Below are positions 1 through 12,480 of a DNA stretch of 64,000 bases, piece after piece. The notes beneath the pieces are model-generated. The model was not told where the DNA came from, did no database searches, and was given only the letters and a program-made list of their open reading frames with translations. The stretch covers positions 16,120,001-16,184,000 of the forward strand of contig OU342635.1 of the NCBI GenBank assembly GCA_910589415.1, in the 5' to 3' direction. This DNA comes from Malachius bipustulatus. Taxonomy: Eukaryota > Arthropoda > Insecta > Coleoptera > Melyridae. Every line of letters starts with the position of its first letter. Positions within the stretch are counted from its first letter, which is position 1. Made by a program: the position numbers and the translations under genes.

Positions 1-756
1 CAAGTCAAGTTAGCCACGCTTGCTGGCCACGCTTCGGCCAGCCACGCTTTCGGCCAGGGAGAGGGGTATTTTCTAAGCCCATGGCTGAAAGTGTGGATGG
101 TAATTTTTATAAAATTTTCGTCTTTTTTGAGCAGAATTTCACGAAAAATTTGTTATTTCAGTTTAACAAGTCCTTGGTCAAAAGCGTGGTTGGTCATTAT
201 AATAAAATTTCGGACTTTTTGAGCAGAATTTCTGCAAAAATGTTGTTTCAGTTTCTTAAGTCCGTTGCCGAAAGCATGGCTGACCATTTATTATAAAATT
301 TTGAAATATTTTTCAACAAAATTTCAGCAAAAAATGTTTTTTCCAGTTTCTAAGCCAATGGCTGAAAGCGTGGATGGTCATTATTATAAAATTTCGGACT
401 TTTTTGAGCATAATTTCACCAAAAATTAGTTTTTTCAGTCTATCAAATCCATGGCTAAAAGCGTGGCTAGCCATTATTAAAGAATATCAAACCTTTTTCT
501 GCAAATTTTCAGCAATTTTTTTTTTACAGATTATTAAGTGGCCAAAAGCGTGGCTGGCCATTTTTATAAGATTTCTGACTTTCATCAAAAATGTTTTTTT
601 TCAGTTTCGATGTCCATGGCCAAAAACGTGGCAGGCTGGCCATTGTTATAAAATACCGGACTTTTTTAAGCAAAATTTCTACTAAAATTAATTTTTTCAG
701 CGTCTCTGGCCGAAAGTGTGGCTGACCAAACCGTGGTTAACTTGACTCTTGACTTG
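1..756 (+). mobile_element. TIR element filled with ~90-bp tandem units (copy A)
   Basis: The left end (TCAAGTTAGCCACGCTT from base 5) is inverted at the right end (GGTTAACTTGACTC, 735-748). Between them are about seven diverged units 84-92 bases apart, each holding GGC(T/C)GAAAGCGTGG, then a (T)GGCCATTATTATAAAATTTC-like core, an A/T-rich stretch and TTTTTTCAG. Each unit contains part of the terminal repeat itself (GGCCGAAAGCGTGGCTGGCC), so the array looks grown from an end. Short open frames here (81-296, 374-685) are products of the repeat and are not genes. The left boundary is cut by the window. Confidence 0.8.
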
Positions 757-1428
757 GGTCAATAGTTAAGTCTATCTTCTCTCCTCTTACTATTTAGCAA
801 GAATGTCTTCCACCCTACAACTTTTCTAATATTTACCCTCATCCATTCTTCATTATCACCAATTTTTCATTCCATTCAAAAATTTTTTATTTTTATTTTT
901 TAGACCAACAGAAAGTTAAGCTAGATATTCAAAAGTAAAGTTTCTTGATCTCGATTTGTCACTCCTCGAAAGTTTTTTTTTGTTGATTGCAGTTTTGCAT
1001 CCACTGATTCCTATACTGCGTGACGTATTTTTTACATTTGCAATATAGGAGGACGTGGCAACGTGGTGTGTCGCTGAACGCGGTATTAATGTAAGAATCG
1101 CATCAAGGGAATAAATTATCGACTGTCATGTTAATGTTCCTTCGTTCTAAGTCGATGTCCGCTTTGTAAAGTTCAGTTTTCCTTAGTAGGATTTCTTGGA
1201 ATATACCAAGTCAACTGGGAAACACGACACCGGGGAAATTTCATATAAATTCAATTTTTTTTTGAGAAAAAGGGGCCGTTGGAATTTTTTCCTGTTTTAG
1301 TAATTATTATTATTATTTGTAAAGTAGTTTCATTATTATTTACCTAAATCTTGAATAATATGATAATTGGTTTTAAATCAATTCGAAGTTTTGAATTTTT
1401 TAGCCCATGCACTTACAATACACCCAAA
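757..1428. other. Spacer between the two opposed TIR elements
   Basis: Ordinary AT-rich DNA with homopolymer T runs. I see no gene, tandem repeat or inverted repeat here. Together with its flanks it forms a 2.4 kb inverted pair. Confidence 0.5.
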
Positions 1429-2432
1429 TCAAGTTAGCCACGCTTCGGCCAGCCACACTTTCGGCCAGGAAGAGGGACTTCGAATAATTTTCAACAAATT
1501 TTTATTTTCGTTATTCACGGCTTTAATTGAAAAATATTTGGTTGTTCACCCAATAAAAATCACCGTAAACTGGAAGAAACCCCGTAATTAGTGAAACGTC
1601 ACGGCCCACCACGCTTTTGACCACGACTGAAAAAAAAACATTTTTGGTGAAGTTTTGTTCATAAAAGTTCGACTTTTTATAATAATGGCTAGCCACACTT
1701 TCGGTCACGAACTTTATAAACTGAAAAATTCATTTTTGCTGAAATTTTGATGAGAAAAGTCGGAAAATTTATAATAATGACCAGCCACGCTTTCAGCCCT
1801 GAACTTTATAAACTGAGAAAATCATTTTTGCATTTTTGCTGAAAAAGTCTGAAATTTTATAATAATGTCCAGCCACACTTTCGGCCACAAACTTTATAAA
1901 CTGAAAAATTCATTTTTGCTGAAAGTTTTTCTGAAAAAGTCCGAAATTATATAATAATGGCCAGCCACGCTTTCGGCCACGAACTCAATGAACTGAGAAA
2001 ATAATTTTTGCTGAAAATTTGCTGAAAAAGTCTGAAATTTTATAATAATGGCCCCAGCCACATTTTCGGCCACGCACTTCAAAACTGAAAAATTCATTTT
2101 TGCTGAAATTTTGGCGAAAGAAGTCAGAAATTATATATAATACCTAATGGCCAATCACACTTTCGGGCACGAACTTTATAAACTGAGAGAATCATTTTTG
2201 CTGAAAAAGTCCGAAATTTTGTACTATATGGTCAGCATTTCAGTCACGGACTGAAAAAACTGAAAAAAACAAATTTTTGCTTAAAACTTGCTGAAAAAAG
2301 TCTGAAGTTTTATAATAAATGACCTGCCACACTTTCGGCCACGGAATTAACAAACGAAAAAAAATTTGCTGGAAATTAATCGAAGCCCTCTCCCTGGCCG
2401 AAAGCGTGGCTGGCCGAAGCAAGGCTAACTTG
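1429..2432 (-). mobile_element. TIR element filled with ~90-bp tandem units (copy B, opposite orientation)
   Basis: Same family as 1-756 but inverted. The ends TCAAGTTAGCCACGCTTCGG (1429) and the inverse GGCTAACTTGA (to 2432) form terminal repeats of nearly 50 bp reaching GGCCAGGGAGAGGG. About eight internal units follow at 1681, 1773, 1861, 1953, 2043, 2143, 2223 and 2311 (spacing 80-100). No transposase frame is present, so it is non-autonomous. Confidence 0.82.
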
Positions 2433-3339
2433 ACTTCGGTAATAATTTCCACTTCACAATGGCCACAAGTAGTATCTTTTTCAAAAGTAGGTTATTTTTA
2501 TATAATTGTTATAGAATAAACGATTGCAATTTACTTAAATCAACAAAAAAAAAGTCAAAATGAATTGATTTTTGGCTTTTAGATCGTGTACCTACCTTTT
2601 TAGATTTTTTTGTTGATTCAAGTAAATTTGACAGGATTTTGCAATTATTATTGTTTATCACGACCCCGAAAACGTAAAAAAATAATATAACTTTCAAAAA
2701 TTCAAATAGTTTAAAAAAAAAATTCAAATTTTGATTTTTGTTTGTGAAAACTTTCAAGTTTGTCATTTTATTATGGACAAGGAAAAACGAAAATAATTCG
2801 TTTACATTCCTCTTGAAATGGGGTACAAATTCACATTTAACGATTTTTTATTCACCCAGATCTCCTTCAAGCGATGTCCTTCAAGAGAAATTTTTTTTAG
2901 AAAAAGTTTTTTCTTAATATTTTTATTTTATTTTTATATAATTCTATTCATATAGCCTAATTATTCAGACTTAGCCACGCGAAGGTCACGAATGATCTGT
3001 GACACACGGTAGCCGCCAATTTATGAAGGCAACTTTAATTAATTACCGCGCGGCTTATGTCCAGGAACATGCAGTAACGGAATCAATAAACGTAGTGATT
3101 AAATGAAGGAACCTGTTTTTGTTGTAAATGAAAAATCGCGCTGGCGCATTTTGTCGCATTTGAACAAGAAAATCGCGGGATAATTTCGAGGGTATTTTGC
3201 ATCAGTAGCTGGATTGACGCCGGGGCAGAAGCAAATAATATATCGGATTTCCCAAATTTAAGCATTACAGCTTTTTTTAATCTCTATTGTAAAAGAATGC
3301 TGACTAGGTATTTTTGAGCTCATCAATTATTGCATTTTC
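2433..3339. other. AT-rich gene-free DNA with one small inverted repeat
   Basis: A local inverted repeat lies at about 2524-2630: CAATTTACTTAAATCAACAA is mirrored by TTGTTGATTCAAGTAAATTTG-type sequence. No coding region is supported. Confidence 0.5.
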
Positions 3340-4540
3340 GAGCTGTTTATACATAGCTTCCAGCATTTTCCGCCTGACATTTTAAAATTCAACCTGTAGA
3401 GAAAACCAAATAGCGCAGAAATTTTGAGCTATTTTCGAGCTTTTCAATAGAATTTTCGAGCTGTTTCTAGTTTTCGTCAATTCCGGAAAATCGAAAAAAA
3501 CTCCATCTTATTGCCAGCATTTGGTCCTACTTTGGAAACTAATTGCTGTATAATTAATAAAACTAATTTCTGAGTACCTACCTTAAATACCTACGTAGGT
3601 ACTCTCGAAAAAAAAACGGAAAGAACAGAAATTTCCAAAATTTTCGAGATCTTCGATGAAATTTCCGGCCGTCTCTAGCTTTCGTTATTTTCCGGAAAGT
3701 CGAGGAAAACACACCTTTACTATCTAACAAATACTGCCACAGGTTGTGAATTTATATTTGAGACACAGAAAATCACATGCAAAATGAAATTTTGGTAATA
3801 TTTATTTTTCCACAGTAAAATTTTTGGAGACAAGCATGTGTCATTTATTAAGATTCGTTTTAATTTTTCATGAAAATGACAAAGCTGTAGACGACTCGAA
3901 AATTCCATTGAAAATCTCTAAAATAGCTCTAAATTCCTGTGCTTTTCTTTATTTTTCCGGGAGTACTTACGTACTTCCCAAATTTAAGTCAAATTCTAAC
4001 ACGAAAAAGCGGCTTTTTTCGTTTTTCCGGGAAAAGATGAGAGCTAGAAACAGCTCGAAAATCTCATTGAGTATCTCGAAAATAGCTCGGACATCCTGCT
4101 CTTTTCTTTTTTTCCGGGAGTACGTACCTTCCAAATTAAGGTTATTAAATCCTAGCGCGCGAAAAATAGTTTTTTTTCTTTTTTTCCGGGAAATGACGAG
4201 AGCTAGAAACAGCTCTAAAATCTCATTGAGGAGCTCGAAATTCATGTAGTTAACATTTTTTGCCGGAGTACCAATACCTACATAGTTTTCAAGTTCAGGT
4301 CAAATCCTAGCACGAAAAGGGAATTTTTTCTCGATTTTCCGGGAAACCAGAAAGTTAGAGACATGCAGCTCGACATTTCAATTAAAGAGCTCTAAAATAG
4401 CATGAAATTCCCGTGCCGCACATTTTTTGCGATCCTAGAACGGAAAAGCAGTTTTTTCTGTTTTCAGTTCAAGATTTTCTGGAAAATTGCGAAAACTAGA
4501 GACAGCTCGAACATTCCATTGAAAAGCTCTAGGTAATAGC
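3340..4540. repeat. Degenerate tandem array (AGCTCGAAAAT / TTTTTCCGGGAAA units)
   Basis: Recurrent blocks combine GAGAGCTAGAAACAGCTCG, AAAATCTCATTGA, AGCTCGAAAATAGCTC and TTTTTCCGGGA, with a period of roughly 130-170 bases. The first blocks (3340-3700) are in the reverse orientation to the later ones. The 141-residue open frame at 3824-4249 and its antisense partner come from this periodicity and show a repeating ISKIA...FLFFRE pattern; they are not believable genes. Confidence 0.7.
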
Positions 4541-5499
4541 TTGAAATTGGGGTACTTGTAGTCCCCCATCGGAAGCCTCCACCGGGGAAATTAAATACCC
4601 GAGGCTATGACCAAAACTAGCAAACCAGATTAGTAGAGGACACAGAACCTCTTTCAGATACCATCTTTCTGGCTTAGGCGGCGCGAAGTTGCTTTAAAGA
4701 GCTGACGTTTCGTTGCTGTGCCAGAGATTCCGATCTATGGGGTTAGAAACAAAAACAGGCGTGGGTGGCGCTCCCGGGGTTAACATTTTCATATTATCAT
4801 CATATTACACTATCATAAATGTGTAACAAATTACTATATCTTCAGCACTGTTGAAGATATTAGAGAGAGTTTTCCTAATTGCCTAGTTAAAACAATATAC
4901 CTTAAATATCTTTAAAATTGTAATTATACTTATAATTAATGACGTATAATTATCCACGCATTACATAAGGCAGGTAGATGTTGGAAGCAGCTAGCACAAT
5001 CATGTTAATAGGTACAGATTTCTGAAGCTGGATTTTTTTAATTAACTGCCTCTACGATTAATTTAGAATAAATAATAGAAACTTAAATATATTCAGTTTC
5101 CTACCATTACAACAGGTTAATTAACTTTTGTTTGAGACCTTGTGTAATCAATGACTTATAAAATCTTCGGAGATAATAATTATGTCCATCCGCAGAATTA
5201 ATTAAATAGTTAGAAATATTTTATTTTATATTAATGAAGCTCCACGATTTCGGTAGATAATTTACCTAAATAGTCTTCAATATAATTGAGGTAAATAGAC
5301 CCTTCCTGAAGTGTTGTCTTTCTAAGACGTTCGCCTTTCTTCTTTCTCAATGCACAATTGCGAATTTTTTGTTTCTCCTAGTCAACAGAAATCTGTCCAA
5401 ACCCAACTAGTCATTTTTCCAGTTACCTGCTACTACATATGTGGGTCTTTACTATGTGCTGAAGTCAATGCGCATAAGCGGTTCTGTGCCTCGTTTAAA
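4541..5499. other. Gene-free DNA
   Basis: A moderately GC-rich block (4555-4790, containing GCGGCGCGAAGTTGC and GGTGGCGCTCCCGGGG) is followed by plain AT-rich sequence. The block may be an old element, but I could not find its ends. No coding region. Confidence 0.4.
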
Positions 5500-6358
5500 T
5501 ACAGGGTGTCTGCTTAAGGCTGGCCACCGGCCATATCTCGGAAACTAATGGGCCTATAACCTCAAAATAAAAAATTTCCAGACATAAGTGATGACAAGAA
5601 ATTCAATGAAAATATTTTCAAGATGGCCGCACTTCCGGAAATACCGGAAGTTGACACCTACTTCGTTATTTTAACGGAAACACCCTGTAAAATATTATAT
5701 TTTTTAAATGTCTGAAGAAATTGAATACAGGTGGTTTTCACCATTGGAATTTAAATTGAGCGGTTTATGAGTTATAAACAAGTGAAAATCGAAAATGTTC
5801 AACTTCAAAGCAGTGTAGAACTAGAACGGCTCAAGATATCTAAAAACAGTTTACATGTCCCTATCTTAACTTTTGACATAGTACTCTACTATGTGGTTTA
5901 AATTTTAATACAGGGTGATGAAAAATCGGATAATTTTCATCACCCTGTAATAAAATTTACTCCACATAGTGGGATAAAACATGAAAAGTTAGGATAGGGA
6001 CATGTAAACTGTTTTTAGATATCTTGAGCCGTTCTAGTTCTACACTGCTTTGAAGTTGAACATTTTCGATTTTCACTTGTTTATAACTCATAAACCGCTC
6101 AATCTAAATTCCAATGGTGAAAACCACCTGTATTCGATTTCTTCAGACATTTAAAAAATATAATATTTTACAGGGTGTTTCCGTTAAAATAACGAAGTAG
6201 GTGTCAACTTCCGGTATTTTCGGAAGTGCGGCCATCTTGAAAATATTTTCATTGAATTTCTCGTCATCACTTATGTCTGGAAATTTTTTATTTTGAGGTT
6301 ATAGCCCCATTAGTTTCCGAGATATGGCCGGTGGCCAACCTTAGCAAGACACCCTGTA
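5500..6358. mobile_element. Concentric foldback element FB1
   Basis: Almost the whole 859 bp is one palindrome. The outer ends TACAGGGTGTC (5500) and GACACCCTGTA (6358) are mirrored, with arms of about 420 bp that match nearly base for base. Inside, a second mirrored boundary pair (ACACCCTGTAAAA at about 5680 and TTTTACAGGGTGT at about 6170) and a third at the centre (ACAGGGTGATGAAAA and its inverse, 5910-5949) form three nested layers. No open frame of note. Confidence 0.92.
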
Positions 6359-6894
6359 TATAGGAAATGATTAACATTCCAATAATTGACAAGAAGAAAA
6401 CTGGCAAATGGGAAGTATTGGATAATGCAAAGTATAATGAATTCTTACCTGTTTTTAATTGTCAATGCATAAGTTTTTGCGTAACTAGGTTCCGGTTAAA
6501 AATTATTAAATTTGAAATTAATCAATTATTGTAAAAATAATTATCATCAATCAGATGTGAAGATACTATTGGGAGAGAACATATTACGAGAGATTCAAGG
6601 AGTTCAACAATTCAAGAAATAAAGTCGTGCGAAAAAACGGGAGGAATTGGTTTTAGAGTTCGCAAAGAAAAGACAGTCAAAGTCGTCAATTGGGGGGAAA
6701 AGGATAATGTCTTCTAGTTCTTTTCTTAATTTATTACTTCCTATAATATTATAAATTGTGTAATATTATTTTTTTGCTTATAAATTTAATGTAACGAATT
6801 TCTTAATTATTTAAAAAATATTGTTACAATCTTTGTGGTCATTCAATGCAATCTAAGTCAGGTTTCCATAAATTAAAGCCATTCTTGTTGGGAG
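6359..6894. other. Gene-free DNA
   Basis: AT-rich sequence between FB1 and the LINE fragment. No feature recognised. Confidence 0.4.
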
Positions 6895-7290
6895 GGGAGA
6901 AGGGAGGTTGTTGGCAAAACTGAAGGCTTACGGCAGCCTAAGAAGTTCTCCTTGTGGCTTGCAAGCTAGCTCGGAGGTCTCTCCTTATGGGAAGTGTTCA
7001 AAAGACGTTGCCCGTTTGATCACACCTAGAACGAAGCCGGGCAGAAATACACGTCGAGCAGCAGTGGCTCATTCCTATCAGGTTCAGCTCGTTACACCTC
7101 GCACCACCTATTTCAGACCTTCTTTCATGTACAGAGACGCATCCCTTTGGAATGGCATTCCAAGTTAAGTGTTTCTTGAGGAATGCAACCTACAACTATT
7201 CAAAGTGAACGTGAATTGATGGCCTTAGACAATACCGCTCCCAGAACGTTATAGGAATTCCCCTGCATTGCATGTGTCTTTTCAATAAAA
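6895..7290 (+). pseudogene. Non-LTR retrotransposon 3' fragment
   Basis: The frame at 6908-7168 first reads LLAKLKAYGSLRSSPCG, part of the reverse transcriptase palm/finger region. It then jumps to the carboxy-terminal signature HSYQVQLVTPRTTYFRPSF, SLWNGIPS, a stop, and EECNLQLFKVNVN. This is the usual RLWNSLP...FKSNIN end of arthropod Jockey/CR1-like elements. The middle of the ORF is deleted. Similar sequence recurs at 33660-34800. Confidence 0.75.
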
Positions 7291-8402
7291 AAATCTTACG
7301 TATCATTCGCAAAAATAGTGTATATGTATTTTTATGCGATTCAAATATGAATATTTTTACCGACTTTCCGAAAATTTTCATGGTCATGTCATATTTATTT
7401 GTATTATTATCGTTGTCTACTGTGAAAATTTCTGTAAAACGGGATAAATTGGTATAGAAATTTAGAAATTTTACCCCTTTTCCTGTGCACACCACTGGCT
7501 AACTATATGCACTTTTTTACATTGCCTTAAAATTCGGAAAAAGTTGAAGGGCGTTTTGAAAATCGAAAATTTGAAATTCTATAGAAAAAAAATTCTGATA
7601 TCTCCGCCATTTTTTTTATTTGCTCATTTGATATAGAAAATTTGATATTTTAAATTTTTCTTTTCAGAGTTAAAGGTTATTAGTATAGTTGTCTACTGTA
7701 AAAATTTCAGTTCAATTCCTTCAAAAATATGCTCATAAACGGTTATAGAAATTTAGCCATTTAAACCCTTTTCTTACTCACGTCACTGGCTTTATAATAG
7801 AAATAATTCAAAAGTTTGTTGCATTAACTCAAATTTATTCCAATCTTGTTAATTTGGGACAAAAAGTTTTTTTGGCGTCTTGCTTATACCGGAGTTAAAA
7901 AAATAGCCATTTCTCAAATGATAGATTTTTCCCAAATGCAATAACAGACCACTCCGTGTAGATATCTTACTCCCACAAAAAAACAAAGCAAAAACGAAAA
8001 ACTAAAAAAATATTGCAATAATTATGTAGGTATACTTACTTAATCTAATCATCAAAAGTTGGTTTTTATTCTCAAAGTTTTCTCTTGTTTTTTTTTTTCA
8101 AAAATCTTTGCCATTTTCAACTTTAATTCTTCCTGATTGTCAACTTCAACATTTAATTAAAAACCAATTTTTGAATTTTCGATGATTCTAAATACATAAC
8201 ACAATTGCACTACTTTGGTTTAGTTTTTCGTATGTTTGTTGAAAATATCATTTTTTTTAATAGCAAGAGAAAAAAGTTTGACAATTACATTCCCCATAAA
8301 ATGAAGTAATAATTTCTAAATAGACAAACAGGTTAAAAAATCATTAATTACTTTGGGTACGTCATCCCTTATCAACCTTTTAAAATGCTGTAATTGAATT
8401 CT
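7291..8402. other. Gene-free AT-rich DNA
   Basis: Long A/T homopolymer runs. A local mirrored pair, CATCAAAAGTTGGTTTTT-like at 8052 and AAAAACCAATTTTTG at 8158, suggests an old small inverted repeat (about 8045-8190). No coding region. Confidence 0.4.
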
Positions 8403-9582
8403 ATACAGGCTGTTTCACCAGCAGACCGACATAGCTTAAGGGTAGTATAGTTTTTCAAGGCGAGCAGGATCTGGTTTTGAATTTTTCTGTGGCCCTTCGT
8501 TTCAATGTTGCAGAGTGATTCATTTTTTTTGCCGCAATTTTTTATGAGCAGTATCTTTTGAAAAAATTGATGGAATCTAATGAAATTTGGTTTTCTCCGA
8601 TTCGAAAACCTCAGGACCGTACTTAATTTTTCAGGTATCTATTGGTTTTGTCAAAAAGTTCACCCTGTACGCAACTGAAAGAAGAAACGGTAATTTTATT
8701 GACAAACAAAAACATAAGCGTATAAGTAACACAATTTAACACCTTAACACATAAAGAAATAAGTACATAAGCGAAACAGAAAGAAAAATATGGTGGCCTG
8801 TTTTATTAACATTATCTGCTCTGAATTATTGTAGTTTTTCTTTTCAACATTTGTGTTGATATGTTCTTTCTGTTTCGCTTACATGTACTTATTTGTTTAT
8901 GTGTAAAGTGTGTTAAATTGTTTACGTATACGTTTAGGTGTTTGGTTGTCATTAAAATTACCATTTCTTCTTTCAATTGTTTTTCTTATCAAAAATTATT
9001 TTTAGCTTGAAAAAATCTAGAACGGTCCCTTATCTTGGTTAAAAAATGTTAAATCTGTAGATCAAGCCAATTTATTTGAAATAATAAAAAAATAGGCAAG
9101 TTTTAAAAAAATCACATTTAATTTTTCGAAAATTATTAACAAACATGAATTGAAATCCTGAAAAAAATCTCGATTCAGTTTCATGGTGCCAAGTAATTTT
9201 TTTACCGCAATTGTAGAATTTTTCATGTAATTTTAGAAAATGGCACTAAACTTTTAAGAAAACGCATACCTATTATACAGGGTGAACTTTTTGACAAAAC
9301 AGATAAGTAGATACCTGAAAAATTAAGTAGTAACCTGCAGTAAGCGGCGAAAAGTGCGAGGTATTAAGTGTCATTGGCACAGCATATCTACCAAATTTTA
9401 TTAAATTCAATCAATTCGTTCAAAAGATACTGTTCATCAAAAATTTCGGCAAAATGCATGAATCACCCTGTAACATCGAAACAAATGGTCTCAGAAAAAA
9501 TTTAAAACCAGATCCTGAATCGCCTTGAAAAACTACACCTAACCTTAAGCTATGTCGGTTTGCTGGTAAAACACCCTGTATA
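8403..9582. mobile_element. Concentric foldback element FB2
   Basis: Outer ends TACAGGCTGTTTCACCAGCA (8404) and its inverse ending ACACCCTGTATA (9582). The second layer is at GCAGAGTGATTCAT (about 8511) and ATGAATCACCCTGTAAC (about 9462). The third layer is TTCACCCTGTACG (8660) and TACAGGGTGAAC (about 9276). The centre is near 8830. The right arm carries about 290 extra bases (about 8985-9275) with no partner on the left, either an insertion or a left-arm loss. Confidence 0.85.
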
Positions 9583-12448
9583 CTTACTGTCAATTAATGC
9601 TTTTGCCACACTCACAACGTGTACCAAATTTGGTTTTTCTAAGTACACAAATATAACTGAAATATTGATTTTTTTAGAAATTTGAAACCCCTATTTCTAG
9701 ATCTATGTATAACTTATAAGGGGTCCAACTTCGTATAGAATAAGTTGCGTTAAATCACCATATTTTGCGGTGATTTTTGAAGAAATAAAACCTCTTTTTC
9801 TTGGTTTGGGAGTCACGATCGGTGAACATTTGATGAGTTTGGGTGATTTTCGTAAAGTGGTGTAAATTTTCGCAAAATACCAATAGTGTATTTTTTACAC
9901 TAAAAAAAATCAGAATCCAAGTAAATAGGGTAACATTTTGCGGGAATGAAGGGCTTGAAAGGTTACGTAAGATTACGACAGTACTCAACTGAATGATTTA
10001 TTCGTTATTTTGTAGTACATATTATTTAGGAGGGTCTAGCCATTTCAGAAGCTATGTTAAATACTGATAATTTAGTAAGTTTAACATCTATATAATTTCA
10101 CTTGTACTTCAGAAATATTTGCTTGTACATATAAATAATATTTATTATCGTCATTTTCTTAATTGATCAACAAATAAAGGATAAGAATTTGAATTTTTTG
10201 TTTGGTCTTTCATTATCTAGTTTTTGATCATTGAAAGTTTGAGTACGATACAAATTAATTATTATTGTTGCGAGACTTTTTCCTTTAAGGTGATACTTTT
10301 TTGACCGTGTAACGAACTCAAAAAGCCGAATTAATTTTTTTATTATTTGAAGAAAAAAAAGCCACATCGACCGCGAGGTCATCAGCGGCAAGTTATCAAT
10401 AATTTGATTACAGTTTGTTAAAAAGTTCAGCTTCAACAATTCAGAGACATATGGTCTTCGTCATCAAGCAGGGCATTTTCCAGTGTACAATAAGTAACAA
10501 TAAGGCTCAACTTCTGTTGACGAAAAACTGCAATAACACCACTTGTTTTACTTATGTATTTTAAGTAATTTAGTCACTTAGAAAAATGAAATTTCTGATG
10601 AAAAGTATAAAATAACAATTTATGCAGAGTGATCACGGTATACAGGGTACCACCGCATTCATTGTGGATTGAGGATTCGAAGTTCATTTACTTTTTTCTC
10701 CAGCTTGGCTTCCTTAAAAAGATATGACCAATTTCGTGGAATAAAAAGTCACAACACTGCACCCGAAACATTTCTTCAGACAGAAAAATGGTGGGTAGGT
10801 CTATATAATATGTAATACCCAGAAAGATTGTTTTTTTGTCTCCCATTTTTATCCCCCAATTTGCAGAACGATGCCACATTGGTAATTTTTTTTTAACTCA
10901 ATGAATAGGTAGAATTTGAGTGCCCGTAATTCTGTTACCGATAATTTAAAAAAACGCTATCGTAATAGTTGTGTGAAACTAAGTGTTTTGCCAGTGGAAG
11001 TTGTTTAAATTTCACTGCCATGTTGATTTGAATTCTTGAAAAAGACAACGAAGCGTAGGAAACATTTTTTTTTTTTTAATTTACAGTCTTCCTGAACATC
11101 CTCTACATCACCCTGTGCACCGAGTCCGCAATTTCATGATCACCCCGTAAATGGTGTTCAATTTTCAGTATCCATTCAGAACTAACTCAAGCTTGAATAA
11201 TTCGCTTATTTTAAATGCGACACCCTGTATTTTACTATATATTCTGATGTTATGTTTTATTTCGATTTATGTCACCATCCCCTCTACCTAGCCCTAGTCT
11301 TATCGATATTACTCTTTATCTTAACATTGTAAAAGAACACTTGCCTAACCATAAAGAGAAGGCTGTCAAAATTCAATGAATTACTGGTTACAATTATGTG
11401 GTGGTGCCCCATCCTGCTGGTACCAAACGTCAGGTCGATCCGTATAACTATCGCTGTTATAATAAAAACCAACTCTCCATAAAGTATATAATCAGATTTT
11501 AGAGATTTTTCATTTCAAAAGAGATATTTTTTGGCAATAAATGAAACTCTTGATTGTTTCAAGCTCTGAGTCAATGCTTCATGTTTCTAAGTAAATAAAT
11601 AGCCAAAATACGTGACACCAAGTAGTAAGTGTTACTGCAATTTAAAAAATCGGAAAAATCGATTTATCTCGAAAACTATTCCTACTACTACGAAGAAACA
11701 CAAAAATGTACTGATATACAGGTGTCCCATTTAAAATAAGATTACTTTCGTTATAAAAGGTTCTCGCGCCTCACGCTCCTGAATACGGGCATTTTTTTTT
11801 ATTTAACCAAGTTACTTGAATTTTTTTGTAATAGGTGTAATGTGTTCGGTGCTTAATAAAAAAATATCACCTTTTCAAATTAGTCTGTTGAATAAAAAAT
11901 ATTTATTATATTCCTTTGCTTCGTTATGTATTTTTTAAGCGGGTATCTGCATTGAAACATAAGTAGGTATATGACTTAACTTAGCACTTATTTAAAAATC
12001 TCTAAAATATATATTTTTTTCAATAAACCTTCAATTAAGTACCTATGGATTAAAACCAGCTCATCTAATTAAAAGGGTATTAAGAGCAAAGGATTATAAT
12101 AATTTTTAATTAATTATTAATAAGTACATACCTAGGTAGGTACATACTTTAAAAGGTAAAATTGTCCAGTAAACATTTCTGAATAAAGTTTGCATACGTA
12201 ACAATTTTAAAGTCTATGAGGAAAGATGACTAGATTCGTAAAACATTGGGTTGCAATAACATCCAAGTTTTATAAAAATGTATACTTATTTTTATTAATA
12301 CTATTATTGTTGGTATGGTATTATATTATGTAAAGCTACTTGTATAAATATTAAAAAATCAACCCTGTCTTACTGAAACCCATAATTTTACGAACTTATA
12401 AACTAACAACGATGTGAAAATGGTCGAGGCTTTACATAGGTATCATTA

Positions 12449-12480
<32 letters not shown>

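Noticed and set aside
1..2432. CRISPR-like array because of regularly spaced repeats
   Set aside because: Repeats are diverged, spacers are themselves related A/T-rich sequence, and the genome is eukaryotic; it is a tandem array within TIR elements.
3824..4249. 141-codon open frame as a gene
   Set aside because: It lies wholly in a degenerate tandem array, its peptide repeats ISKIA...FLFFRE with the array period, and the antisense strand is open too.
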